From Mesostigma viride (lineage: Eukaryota; Streptophyta; Mesostigmatophyceae; Mesostigmatales; Mesostigmataceae): a DNA stretch of 62,000 nucleotides. Below the pieces are notes generated by a model, which worked only from the letters and a program-made list of their open reading frames with translations, did not search any database and was not told the DNA's origin. The stretch lies in the NCBI GenBank assembly GCA_009746045.1, contig RPFO01000080.1, positions 9,864,113 through 9,926,112 of the forward strand, read 5' to 3'. Positions within the stretch are counted from its first letter, which is position 1, and each line of letters starts with the position of its first letter. Shown in pieces: positions 46,301 to 59,100 of this stretch. The translations under genes were made by a program, and so were the position numbers.

Positions 46301-49300
46301 GGTCGCTGTGCATGTGCTAGGCGGAAAATACGTCCATACATTTGTACGCGGATAGATGTGTCAAATTATTGCTGACATGATTAACTAGTGACGAAGGCCA
46401 GGAAAGGCTCGCAGCTACGTCCATGAGGTGGGCATGCGGTTAGCTCCAGCAAGGAAGGTATACGTAACTACTCTGCGGTTTGATCTGGTATGTGCTATCC
46501 TGTTCACGTATTTATTGTATACTGTATGAACTTTTGGGGTCGATTTTTAAGATATCGTAGACCTATCAATCAATCATGATTGTCATAAGGCATTAGTTCA
46601 AGTAGCAATCTATATAGCATGCAGTGGATGAGTATCACACTTCATACACCGAGACAACCAAGTGAGTTTCAAAGGCTACGTGCATTGCATTTACGCCACG
46701 TCGAGATTGAGGCATTAGTTAGCGTGTTTGAGAGGCACACCCATGGGATTAACAACTCAGAATATGGCGAGAGACTTGCCAGCATGAATAGCGACTTGAA
46801 AATGCCCTTTTTGAGCTTTGGGCGTATAATACGCGTATGATACGAAATACGCAATACGCCGAGGTTTGGCGTATTGCTGTTTTGGCCGTATGAACTCCAA
46901 GGATTGCCCCCCCCCCCCTTTCCCCCCCCTCCCCTTCCCCTCCCCCCTTCGCCCCCATCCCCACCCCCCACCCCCCACCCGCCCGCCCGCCCGCCCGCCC
47001 GCCGCCCGCCCCCGCCCGCCCGCCCGCCCGCCGCCCGCCCGCCGCCCGCCCACGCACCCATTGTGGAAAACCTGATCAGCGTGGTGGACACTCGCTGCAT
47101 TACAAGGCGCCATGTTTCCTTGCCGGTGCTCGTGCATGATGAGCTGAGGCGGCGGTGACATCTGGATCCAGCTACCAATTATGAATACCAGCAATGCTGC
47201 CGGCGTGGCCTTGGTGGGCATACCTGAGCTGAAGACTTGAATCTGCAGGGGCAAGCACGCAGACAACTCGGGCCGCTCCAGGTCAAACCTGAGGATGAAC
47301 TCCCCCGGCATGCTAGGGACAAAGCCCTTGAAGTCGTATGAAGTCCCGGAGGATGGCGTGACGACGGCAGCGAACTCGGGGAGCTCCTTTTCCTCGGGCT
47401 CCCGGTTGCGGGTGCCAGCAGGGCGGGGCGTGATCAGGAATACGCGGCGGCGCACGCTGAAGGTGAACTTGAGTGTTTGTGGCTCCTGAGGGTCATGCGT
47501 ACCAGGCAGGAAGGGCCAGGCAGGACATGCGAGAGTGTGCAGGCAGGAAGGCGCGTATAGGGCTCATCCATGGTAGTTAAATGAATATCTGGAAAAGAAC
47601 CATCTTTGTCGTCGATACAAATCCTTCCCCATTAGGTTGCCCACGAATGAACAATGTGCCATCCTATTGAGTGGAAGAGGAGGCTAGGGTGCGTGGGGAC
47701 AACGATGTGCAGTTAAGGGATAGTACTGCGAGGAAGGTAAGCTACTGCTACACACGGCGAGGTAGGTATCAGTCTAGGTGGAGAATGAGGTAATACAGCA
47801 AGGAAAGAATGGTAGAGTGACAACCGGATTGCTGCTCCAGACATGAGATATTGAGCGCGGTCGCACTGGTGAGCCCCCAAAAGGAAAGAGGGGAGAATAT
47901 CTATGTGGAGAATACAAATATATAATTGATTCATCATTGATATAACTAATCAACTTGTTGGGCTAACTATATGCCAGTTAGTAATTTGAAGCAGAGGAAT
48001 ATTAATATAGTCCGATACGCAACGGCCAAAATAAAAGTATTGCGATGACAATATGTACCTACCTGCATCATAATGGCCAGGAACTACCTGGAGAAGAGGG
48101 CCTCTCTTCAACACTGCGCAAGGCAGAACATGCTGCGGCTAACAAGACACCTGCCTTTTCTGTCACTGTCGAAACTAATCATCCAAGAAATGTGCAATAC
48201 TGTTACTGACATCCATCAACAGAGCAGTACAAATGGTGCAGAAAAAAATTTGTACCGGAATGATATTAGGCTTTGCGGGTCGGGAAACCAGGGCCATATG
48301 GAAGGTTTATAGAACAGGCCAAGGCAAGGAAATGAGCACATGGCTTGGTCGCAAAGAGCAACTAAAGTGACAGCCAGCAGAAGCTAGCAGAAACAAAGGC
48401 AAGTAGCTGTCGCTCAATACAGCTTGCCCTGCGACAAGACGAGCTTTTCAGCATGCCCATCAGATAGATACTATGCTGCAGCCAGTTGCCGAACCATTCG
48501 TTCACCGCTCCGACAGAAGATACAATGCCCCATCACCCATGCGTTGACGTGCACCATCCCAGATGAGTCCCCATAATATATCCTTCTTAACTATTTATAT
48601 CTCTTTGCCAAACTTCCACGAGCTCACTAGGCTCGATCCTAGTCGGCACTCGGCACACTACAGTAAGTCACCAACAAATATACATACGCTAACACCCCTC
48701 AAGGTCCCACCCGCTTCCCTGCACATGAACTAAGCACCCTATCCTATTCAAATTCGTGAGTGATGAGGGTCGCGGCCACCAACCTGCGCACTGTCTTCCC
48801 ACTTGGACATCTCCTTCTCGTTGCCGTCCAACACCACCACTGCCGTCCGCGCGGTCTCTTGATGGCAGCGAATCTCCTCCTGCAGGTTGCCAACTTTGAG
48901 GCACAGGCAATGCGGCGCTCTCCTCTTCCAGTCCTCCATCTCCTTCGCCACGTCCTCGTTCGCACAGATGTCTGCAGGTGAGACCTCCCAGATACTCTCC
49001 GCAAAGATCTTGCGCGGCTCCCGGCGAATCATCACGCGACAGGTGCTAAGCCCTTCCGCGGCGGGTGCCTCGGGTACGGGAGCGCCTGGGCGGTCTGACC
49101 CCGCCGCATGGTCTGCCTTCTGGAAACCCACCAAGGTGGCCGGAATTTTCAACGGGTTCCGGTCAGCCCCCCGCCGGGCCATGACCACGACCTTATCTCC
49201 CGCACAGTACACCGTGTCTGAGGAACGCAGCTTCATTGTCGAGAACGCATAACGCCGGAGATCTTCATTGCTTTCCCAGGCGTACAGGTCCACCTGTAAA

Positions 49301-50032
49301 GGCACCCCAAACGGCAATACACCGCAGTTCGACAGTGAGAGCAGCATAGCTAGGTACCAAAAACGTTATTCCATTCAACCCTAAGCATCGTAAAAGCGTC
49401 AAGTCAAACTACCAGAAGCCAGCCGACTGACGATCCTTGAATCTAACCATCCTTGATTGCAGGGTCACCATTCGAGCCCGAACAACGCAGTCTCTTTCCC
49501 CATTGAACATGTGTTGGCATTGCTGGGCTGTCATTGTAAGAGGTAACCTGTGTCAACACGACCACAAACTCCCCTTCCCCGCAAAGGTTGTTGAGCACAA
49601 TTGTGAGAAACTGTATCACCATTAGTAAATTAATAGGTATGCTACCGTTGACAGCGAAGCAGAGCTTGCAATGGCGACAACATTCAGGACGAGGCCTTTG
49701 CAGATTGAACGCCAGATAGACTTCTTGAAACCCTGCTAGTACTCGTATAGCGGATGGAAGACCGCATGGACTTTTCTGGCATACTAGTAAGATTAGCTTG
49801 CACTTGAAAGCAACCATTAGACTCAGCAGTACTGAACAATCTTAGACCTGCTCTTGGTTTGAAAAGATAGCCATGCAGCCGTGCAGCATTCTTAGATAGT
49901 GAGTATGGTGACACTGCGATGGTAATTCTATACAGGTCATACAAGAGGGTAGCGGTACAGACGACTCCAAGGGTACCCGAACGCATCTGATCACGGTAAG
50001 ATAACCACCCACCCAGCCCAGGTCAAACACAC

Positions 50033-50104
<72 letters not shown>

Positions 50105-53100
50105 CCCTCCTCCCCCCTCCTCCCCCCTCCTCCCCGCAAGCCCCCCCCCTCCTTTCCCCCTTCCCCCCCCCCCCCCCCCCTCCCCCCCCCTCCCCCCTCC
50201 TCCCCCTCCTCCCCCCTCCTCCCCCCTCCTCCCCCCTCCTCCCCCCCTCCTCCCCCTCCTCCCCCTCCTCCCCCTCCTCCCCCTCCTCCCCCCTCCTCCC
50301 CCCCCCTCCTCCCCCCTCCTCCCCCTCCTCCTCCCCCCCTCCTCCCCCTCCTCCCCCTCCTCCCCCCTCCTCCCCCCCTCCTCCCCTCCTTCCCCCCTGC
50401 CCCCCCCCCTCCCAGTTTACAACTGTTAGATCAGTCAATCTTAACTAGTCGCTTCTTGCTAACCAGAACGGAAGGAGGAGGAAAGAATTGCGCACCACCA
50501 GTCAGAAAGACATAAGTCTACACACCATCATCAAGCAACCGATATGTGAGAGCACGTAAGAAAGAATGAGGAAACCATTCCTGTGGTCGAAGGAGCTTTT
50601 GCTGTTTGTAATAAGCATGGTCATCATCCATGAAGTTGGCTAGTACCACTCTGTCCACTCACCATGACATCGTACTTCTTGCTGCAGCCCTGGATCCATT
50701 CCTGGATGTTCTTGGAGGTGGTACGCGGGATGTCCAGGCTCTTGTCCTTGGCGCCCTTGCTCAGGGCCGCTTGCAGGTCCTGTGCATGGGTCCACTTGGT
50801 CTTGTTCACGCGCATGTTCCTGGGTCCCAGGAACAAGAAGCCTCGGACCCGCCGGACCTGAGCCTCATTCGCCTTCATCCACTCTTGCGGGAGAATGAAG
50901 TCCAGCCTGACCCAGTCCCACATGCGCAACGTGTACACGCGATGGAATGCACTGGCAGTACTATTTAGAAACCAAATTGCAAATGGAGTGAGAGCGCACT
51001 CAGGTGGGCCATTGGTGGGCTGCTATTCATGTATAGGGTTGGGCAGTGAATTCAGTGTGGTTCAGATATGTACTGTAGGCAAAACCTCAGATACGTGGGC
51101 CAGTGCATGTTTCCAAACTCGCATTGGTGGGCAATGAAATCGAGGTCGGTGGGCCAGCCCGCCTAACTGAGTTTGACCCACGTACCTGAGTTTGGGCTGC
51201 CGGCCTGCGGCCAACCTAGAAGAGCTGCCACTGCAGATGTTCTTGCATACAGGCGCCTTCGATATTGCCTCACGTCTAACTTGGAAACTAGCAGCTTTCC
51301 TTGGCTATAGGGCATTCCATGGCTGAATATCCTTGTAACCCCACAGACACACCTGCAGGGGGGTTTGCTTAGTGGACTTGGGTTGTGCTTAGTAATCAAG
51401 AGTTGTCATGTGCACCCTGATCCATTGGACCCTGATCAGTTTCCATCCGTGCAAGGCAGCGCGCTTGAATAGCCTGACTCACCCAAGGAACTCGTAGGGC
51501 ATCAGCCGCCCGTTGATGTAGACCTTGATCTCTTTCCAGTCACTGCCGCCTTGCAACTCTGGGTCATCCACCTTTTCTTCGCCCCTGCAGGGCCACTTGA
51601 GCTTCTTCTCCAGCTCCTCGCCTCTGCAGGGGAAGTACAAGAGCACGAGCTGCAGATTGTCCGTGCATGGAGAGGCACAACCTTGCAGGCCGGCAGTGTC
51701 ACTGATACTACTCCTTGCTCAGTAGGTAAAACTAACTGGCAGCCTGGCAAAACCATTGTGATAGAAATATCCTCCCAAGGATCTGAGAGGTTTCCACAGA
51801 GCTAAGCAAACTAAGGATATACTACTTATAATGTGACTCCGATCTAATAATGGGATATACTACTAATTCCACATGTACATACAAATACCAACTCTAGGAA
51901 CTTATCGTCACGTCCCCTTATCTCCCTATCCCCATGTACATACAAATACCAACTCTAGGAACTTATGGTCATGTCCCCTTATCTCCCTATCCACATGTAC
52001 ATGCAAATACCAACTCTAAGAACTTATCGTCATGTCCCCTTATCTCCCTATCCACATGTACATACAAATACCAACTCTAGGAACTTATGGTCATGTCCCC
52101 TTATCTCCCTATCCACATGTACATACAAATACCAACTCTAGGAACTTATGGTCATGTCCCCTTATCTCCCTATCCACACGTACATACAAATACCAACTCT
52201 AAGAACTTATGGTCATGTCCCCTTATCTCCCTATCCACATGTACATACAAATACCAACTCTAGGAACTTATCGTAATGTCCCCTTATCTCCCTATCCCCA
52301 TGCACATGCAAATACCAACTCTAGGAACCTACCGTCATGTCCCCAAAATCTCTCGCGGCGGACTGAGGGCCGGTGTCTGGCCTGATGTCCAGCCTGTACC
52401 AGTGCACCGGGTTGCTGCCACCCGCCACCGTGTGGCGTGCCGCATATCGGAAGACGCGGTCATTGAGGCACTCGTACGCGTCTGGAACAATCCAGCGCTC
52501 CTCCTCATCGTCAGGGCTCAAGCCCGCAGCAGCCTCGCAGTGAAGCTTCTTGTCGGTCCGGATGACTGTCTTGCCTTTCACTTTCAAGAAGGTGAAGGTG
52601 ACGTCCAGGGGGCCGTGCTTGTACGGGATCTCCCTCGTGTATCCAAGATAAAAATAGAACATCTCCCTCATCAACCTGCGGGGCCAAGCGCCAAAGCCAT
52701 GTTATAACATGTGGGCAGGGCGCAAGTGTGCGTTATAAACTTGGCCCGTGTGTCCAAGTGAGGCCCTTGCGCTTAAGGAAAGGCTAGTTAGGAATAAACA
52801 AGTAGCAGTATAAAATCGCCGGAAAGAACATGGCGTTGAATAGGCACCGGGTGATACTATGAGCGCACAGGATACTGCATCGGACAGATAGGTGGACCTG
52901 CAGAATGCGTCCCCACAATAAACACACACTTGAGCAGTACAGCAAACTGAATTGTCCGAGCTCCAATACATAAGACATGGTTGTACCTGCAGACTTGCTC
53001 AGACTGGTCAGGACGACTCCTACAATTTGTGCTTCCGTGACACTAGGGCGCAATAAGGAACAATCGACAGCAACACATAACACACGCGGCTGTACCTGCA

Positions 53101-56100
53101 GACTTGCTCGAATTGCTCGGGATATTTCTTGTTGGTGTTGTTCCACCAGCCCTCCGGGTTGGGGTCCCCCAACACGTGTTTCCCCTCCTCCTCCTTGATG
53201 TCGGTCACCACGAACACGGTGAAGTGCTCCCTGGCCAGGCACTCCTCCAGTATGCCCATGAGGTGTGGGTTGCTGGACTCCCTCTCCCTGAGGAATCCAG
53301 GCTCATCCTTGTCTCCGTTTTTCTTGAGGCCTTGGGCCGGGGTCCCTGAGGGGTACTGCCAGATGCAGTTGTTCCATTCCCCCTCCTCCCTCTCTGCCTT
53401 TACGCGGAAGTCCTCCTGCACGCATCCGCGCGACATTACCAGAAGAAAGTTGTTGATCGCATCCTTAGCAATGAGTGTGCGTGTGCTGATAGCTTGGTAA
53501 TGATTGCACGGACATTACCAGAAGAAAGTTGTTAATTGCATCCCTAGTAATGAGTGTGCGTGTGCTGATAGCTTAGTAATGATTGCGCGGACATAACCAG
53601 AAGAAAGTTGTTGATTGCATCCTTGGTAATGAGTGTGCGTGTGCTGATAGCTTAGTAATGATTGCACGGACATGACCAGAAGAAAGTTGTTAATCGCATC
53701 CCTAGTGATGAGTGTGTGTGTGTGTGCTGATAGCTTAGTAACGATTGCACGGACATGACCAGAAGAAAGTTGTTAATCACATCCCTAGTAATGAGTTTGC
53801 GAGTGCTGATAGCTTAGTAATGATTGCATGGACACAACCAGAAGAAAGTTGTTAATCGCATCCTTAGCAATGAGTGTGCGTGTGCTGTGAGTCACTGGGT
53901 AGCCCTCCAACACCAGAAATTCTTTTGCCACATTCTTAGTCAGTATTGTGGGCTGTGCGCCACCTGCGGTTTGCCATGCGCCATTCACCATGCGCCACGT
54001 GTACCTCTGCATGGTCACGCCATGTTGGCCATGGCGGTTGGACGTTGCGGACCGTATGGCGCATCAGGTACACCAATCGGGTGCCCATGCCGTGTACCAT
54101 GGCCTTCTCTCCCGCCAGGCGCCATGTGCCTTCTCTCTAAGCGTTATCTGCCGTGTGCTGAGGCAATTCCTACTGTAAACATGCATGCGCCCGGAAGATT
54201 TTTTTAATCGCGTTCTTCGTACTTGTGTCGATCACATTCTTGGTAACTATGAAACTCTGCATATGCCCTTACCAACATGCGGCTATTTTCAAAACTTCCC
54301 GACCATTGATTGGAATTTGAAGGGGGAAAAAAAAAAGCAAAGGTCCACAATTCTAACTGATGCACTGCTCAGTCTTGATGTTGTAATGCTGTAACCCACT
54401 CAACCAATGGAGATTAACACACGGGTTTTCTCTCGCCAGCGGTAACAAGGATACACAAACTGACGCTCACTCTGAGGCAATTGTTTGCCACACTTGAATC
54501 CATCCTCATATATTTAGTGATTTTAATTGGCAAAGGATGCGAGGCGAGTGGTGACACTGCGCGATGACATTGATGCTGCGGGCACTATTCAAATGCCCTT
54601 GCCACGGATAGCACTGCGGAACCTCCACAAAAGACCAGTAGGTTTGTCCATGCGGGCAGGCACAGTAATTATTGCATCTACGTTGGCACGTTGAATCACC
54701 TGCCAGGACCTTACGAAAAGGCGTCATTATGGCATGATATGGTGATAACTTGAACAGCATCAAGGCAAGCACGTGCTATCTTCCCGGATTTGCGCCCCTC
54801 CAACCCCACATGACTAGCGACGCATCAGATCTGCAACCTCAAATCGACCACCTCTCCTTAGCACTATCTATCAAGTGCCTGGCTACAACATTTGCACCAA
54901 CACACTCCCACGCTTGCGCCTTTCACCATTTCTAACAGTAATGCAAAAGCAACTAGCAATTACATTTTTTGACAACAATAAAAATCACTACATCACTAGT
55001 AAATAGTAGTACACAAAGACTCCCCAATATAGTAACAAGGGGTATACTTAAAGTACAAAGTACTGCTCAAAGTATATCCCTAAGTATATCCCTGAAGTAC
55101 TGCTCAAAGTATATCCCTAATTAAGTAGTAGTATATCCCTAAAGTACTGCTCAAAGTATATCCCTAATAAAGTATATCCCTAAAGTACTGTTCAAAGTAT
55201 ATATATCCCTAATAAAGCTTATCCCTAAAGTACTGCTCAAAGTATATCCCTAATAAAGTATATCCCTAAAGTAATGCTCAAAGTATATATATCCCTAATA
55301 AAGTATATACCTTAGTATATCCCCAATAAAGTAGAGTAAAGTACTGGTCAAAGTATAGAGGGATCACCATGGACATTGCAGAAGGCAAGCACTGATTCAA
55401 ACCCTGCTGTTTGTGATGACAGCCGGCCGGGCCAATCAAGATCGAAAAAATCCCCCCGGTTGCTTCGGTACAAGTCTTCCCAATGGCAAAAAGAAACAGG
55501 CTCACCGCGGAGATGCGCAGAGCGAGCACAGGGCCGCCCTCCTGCTTGGTGATGGCCAGCACCGTGGACCCGTGCGCAAACAAGGCCTTCTTGGAGCCAG
55601 TGCCGTACTTGGAGAAGAATCCGTCCACGTAGAAGTCCGACTCTGCATACATAATGTCCGCAGAATCGCGCACGCATGCAGAACCTTGTCCTCAAAAAAT
55701 AATACACATGTGCGAGGGTCCTGGCCAGAAAGCAGCGATTTGGAAGCTGGCGTTACAGCTGACTGTAAGAGCAGCATGCAAGGGCTGATTCTGTTGCTAG
55801 CGAGTGCTGCTTGGTGAGGGCTGCATGATGAGGGCAACACTTTGAAAATTTTTTCATCGGGGCTATGTGATGGAAGTGAAAGATTTTTTATCAGGGCTAT
55901 GTGACGGAAGTAGCATGATGAAAGCTACAAGGAGAGAACTTGAGTAGAGGGGAAAGCTGGAGAGGGTGGACGGGTTTCAAGCTGGGTGGAAAAGGGGGAC
56001 AGTGGGGCATGCAAAGAACAGGGTGCCTGCCTGAGAGTGCTTAGAGCTACTGGGTGGAGGGTTAGAAATTTTCGACACAGCTTGCTGCACTACCTCCTTG

Positions 56101-59100
56101 CAGGCAGATAACCAAATTAGTGGGCTGCACTCAACAGATACTGCATACAGCAAACTTGGCTGGAGGAAGTCGAGACCACATCAGTCAAGAACATTCATCC
56201 CAAGAAAGTCTGGCTGCATGTTTGATAATGCTGCCGACTTATGACATCCAATAAGTCTGGCTGCATGTTTGATAATGCTGCCCACTTATGACATCCGATA
56301 AGGCACATTGTTTCATAATGCTGTCGACTTATGACATCCGATAAGGCACATTGTTTCATAATGCTGCCAACTTATGACATCCAATACGGCACATTTCACT
56401 TAGAGGAATGAAATGACCACAAATTCTGCCCACCTCCGGTCACATAAACCACCAAGAAAGCTGGATTTACATAGCCGCATGGCCCGCGCAGCCCTAAAGA
56501 AAAGGAAAAGAACGGCCAATTGAGCCTTGCAAATTCGCCAGCGACAGCCTGGTGCCCATACTTAAGGCAGCCGCAAAAGTAGCGAATTGCAGCTCTATAC
56601 CGCTTTGTTGGAGCGAGCTGCTGGGAGGGGGCTTGTTATCCGTTGCCCAACGCTTGAGTGTGGCTTCGGACATCCCTGGTCCATGGTCCACGTAGACGAT
56701 GGCGCTGCGGCCAAACTTGGGCTCGGAGGAGGCTGCCCCTCTCGCCGGCTGGTAGTTGCGAGGAGAGCCGGTGCAACAAAACATGAAATTTCAAGGGTCA
56801 GCCCACGTGAACCCACAAACAAAAGTAGACCGATGGCGTCTATTTTTCCCTACAAAACTTAGCCCTTAGGCACTGTAGCCAAGGGCACAGAAAAGGCAGC
56901 CATGAGCAAAGGTCAAGCCCACAAAGACCAAAACGGAAAAGTTGGTCACACGCGACCTTGCGACGGCGGACAAAGTAACCTCTATGGGGAAGAAAACTGT
57001 TACTAAAATGTACGGCACAAAGGAAAAACATCCATTTGTCACGAACCAATTGAAGAACATTCTGATTGAGCCCATGGTAAAACCCTTTCATTGCTGACGA
57101 ACAGACTATCTGTCAGAAGTTCCACTTCTTTCCTCTCACAAGACCTATCACCCCGCTGATAATGTGGGACGAATGCAAGTGGGCACTTGGAAAGCATGTC
57201 TAGGTGTGCTAAGGCTTCCACACGGAAGAAAGAGCAAGAGGGCACTACTTGGAAAGCTCTGAAAGAGAGATGTGCCAGGCTCTGACATCGCAGCGCACAC
57301 GTCGGTTCCCCAACGATGCGGTATGACATGCTTTGAAAATCCATCGTCTGCGAATGGTACACGAGCCCCATCACATCTCCGCACGGCGCGGCACAGGCGA
57401 AATAGTGCTGCCTCCAGAGAACTGTCTCATTTGTTTAGAGAAGAACGATCTTCTTTCTCATTTTATTTACTCAACTAGAACATGTGCCGTTTTCATGCAA
57501 AAGTGATGTAAAGCGCCTTACCAAGGCTGGCAGTAACTGAGTGGGTCAGTGGGACACAGTACTAGTTCATTGTAGGCCCATGGAGAGCGCTACATTCTTG
57601 TGGCTGGCATCGTGCCTGTCCCATCTCTTCGCCGAATCGTTACAGCAACTCGCATGCGCCTTGAAAGGTACAATAACCTTGAGTGCTTGGAAATGTGCCG
57701 GTCACCCAAATTAGCTACGTATCTTGAACCACGGGCGGCGCGAAGCAAGCAAGTTACTCGCCGACTCAGATAATGCAAGATCATGCCAATTAGGGACTCT
57801 TATTACGGGTGGCAGGTTGCACATGAACATGCATGTGACAAGCAAACTACGATTACTATGTACCGTGGTGGCAGGTTGCATGTGAAGGTGGTTATTGAGG
57901 TCTGCGGCTTGCCCTTCAACTCAGCATACACACCAACGTTTGTGAGATTGATACGAACCGTGGGTGGTGGCAGGTTGCATATGAAGGTGACCTTGATGGT
58001 CTGACGCTTGCCCTCCTTGCCAGCATACACGCGCAGCGCCTCAATCTGGTTGTCCAGCACCTCGCTGATGATCAGCTGCTCCGCGCGGAAGCCCGCCTTG
58101 GCTGGGAGGAGAAAGCAGGCAGAGAGTAGAACAAGGCTCATGAGCAGAGCAATAATTTCATGACCCATGACCTATCCCCCTTTGGCTGCGAGGGGGAAGC
58201 AGACAAAGAGTAGAACAAGGGTCATGAGCATACATATACCTCATGAGAAATCATGGGGCATGAGCATGACCTCACGAGCAAAAAAGTAGCTGGCTTTCGC
58301 TGAGAGCTCGGAGGATTCAAGGAAAAAGAAGCCTGCAATAATGCAGGGCAAAAAAGCCCGCAAGGATAAGCAATGCATAGCCTGCGCTTTCGCTGCAAGA
58401 AAGGTGCGGAGAGAGAAGCTGAACAAAATTAAGAGCAACCGCCGAGCCCACTCCTGCTTCGAGGAGGATGCGGACAGAGAAGCTGACCAGATTAAGAGCA
58501 GCAACCTAGCCCACTCCCGCTGCAAGGAGGATGCAGACAAAGAGGCTGACACGGAAAAAGCAAGTACCCAGCCCGTGTCTCGGCGCTGCGAAAGATATCG
58601 AGTACAAGATGCATGCAAGAATAAAACAATAGTCTTCAACAGTGCTAGAGGACAAGTGCAATAAATTCAGCCACGTTTGCCTAATGTGAGGCATATACAA
58701 CTATACATTATATTCCTCACATAATAGTACACAACTGTATTTTCACTGACAACTCTACGATTAGATTGCGGGAATGAGACCGGCCCACACAATCAAAGCG
58801 CAAGACAAGAACCAGAGGATAGCAAGCGCCAGCCAAGATGCAACAAGAAACTACAGGCAGGCACCAGCTTGGCCGGCCCGCCGGAAAACCCTGAGTACAT
58901 CTAGATTGCCCGGGCCGCAAAAAGTCGGCCCGGATGCGGCGCAACAACGATTAGTCCTTCACCGAATGGGCGAGCCCTAGAGACAGGCACTGCTGCCTGT
59001 ACGAGGACCACGCCCGGGCACTCAAGTGACAAGCCATCTGCCACTGCATGGGTGAGCGCTAGAAACAGGCACTGCCGCCAGTACGAGGACCACGCCTGGG

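Noticed and set aside
46669-47178. Gly/Arg-rich minus-strand frames next to exon 10.
   Set aside because: They translate the poly-C/(CCCG)n tract downstream of the true donor.
51871-52336. CRISPR-like array of 61-bp units.
   Set aside because: The units are directly adjacent with no spacers, and the genome is eukaryotic.
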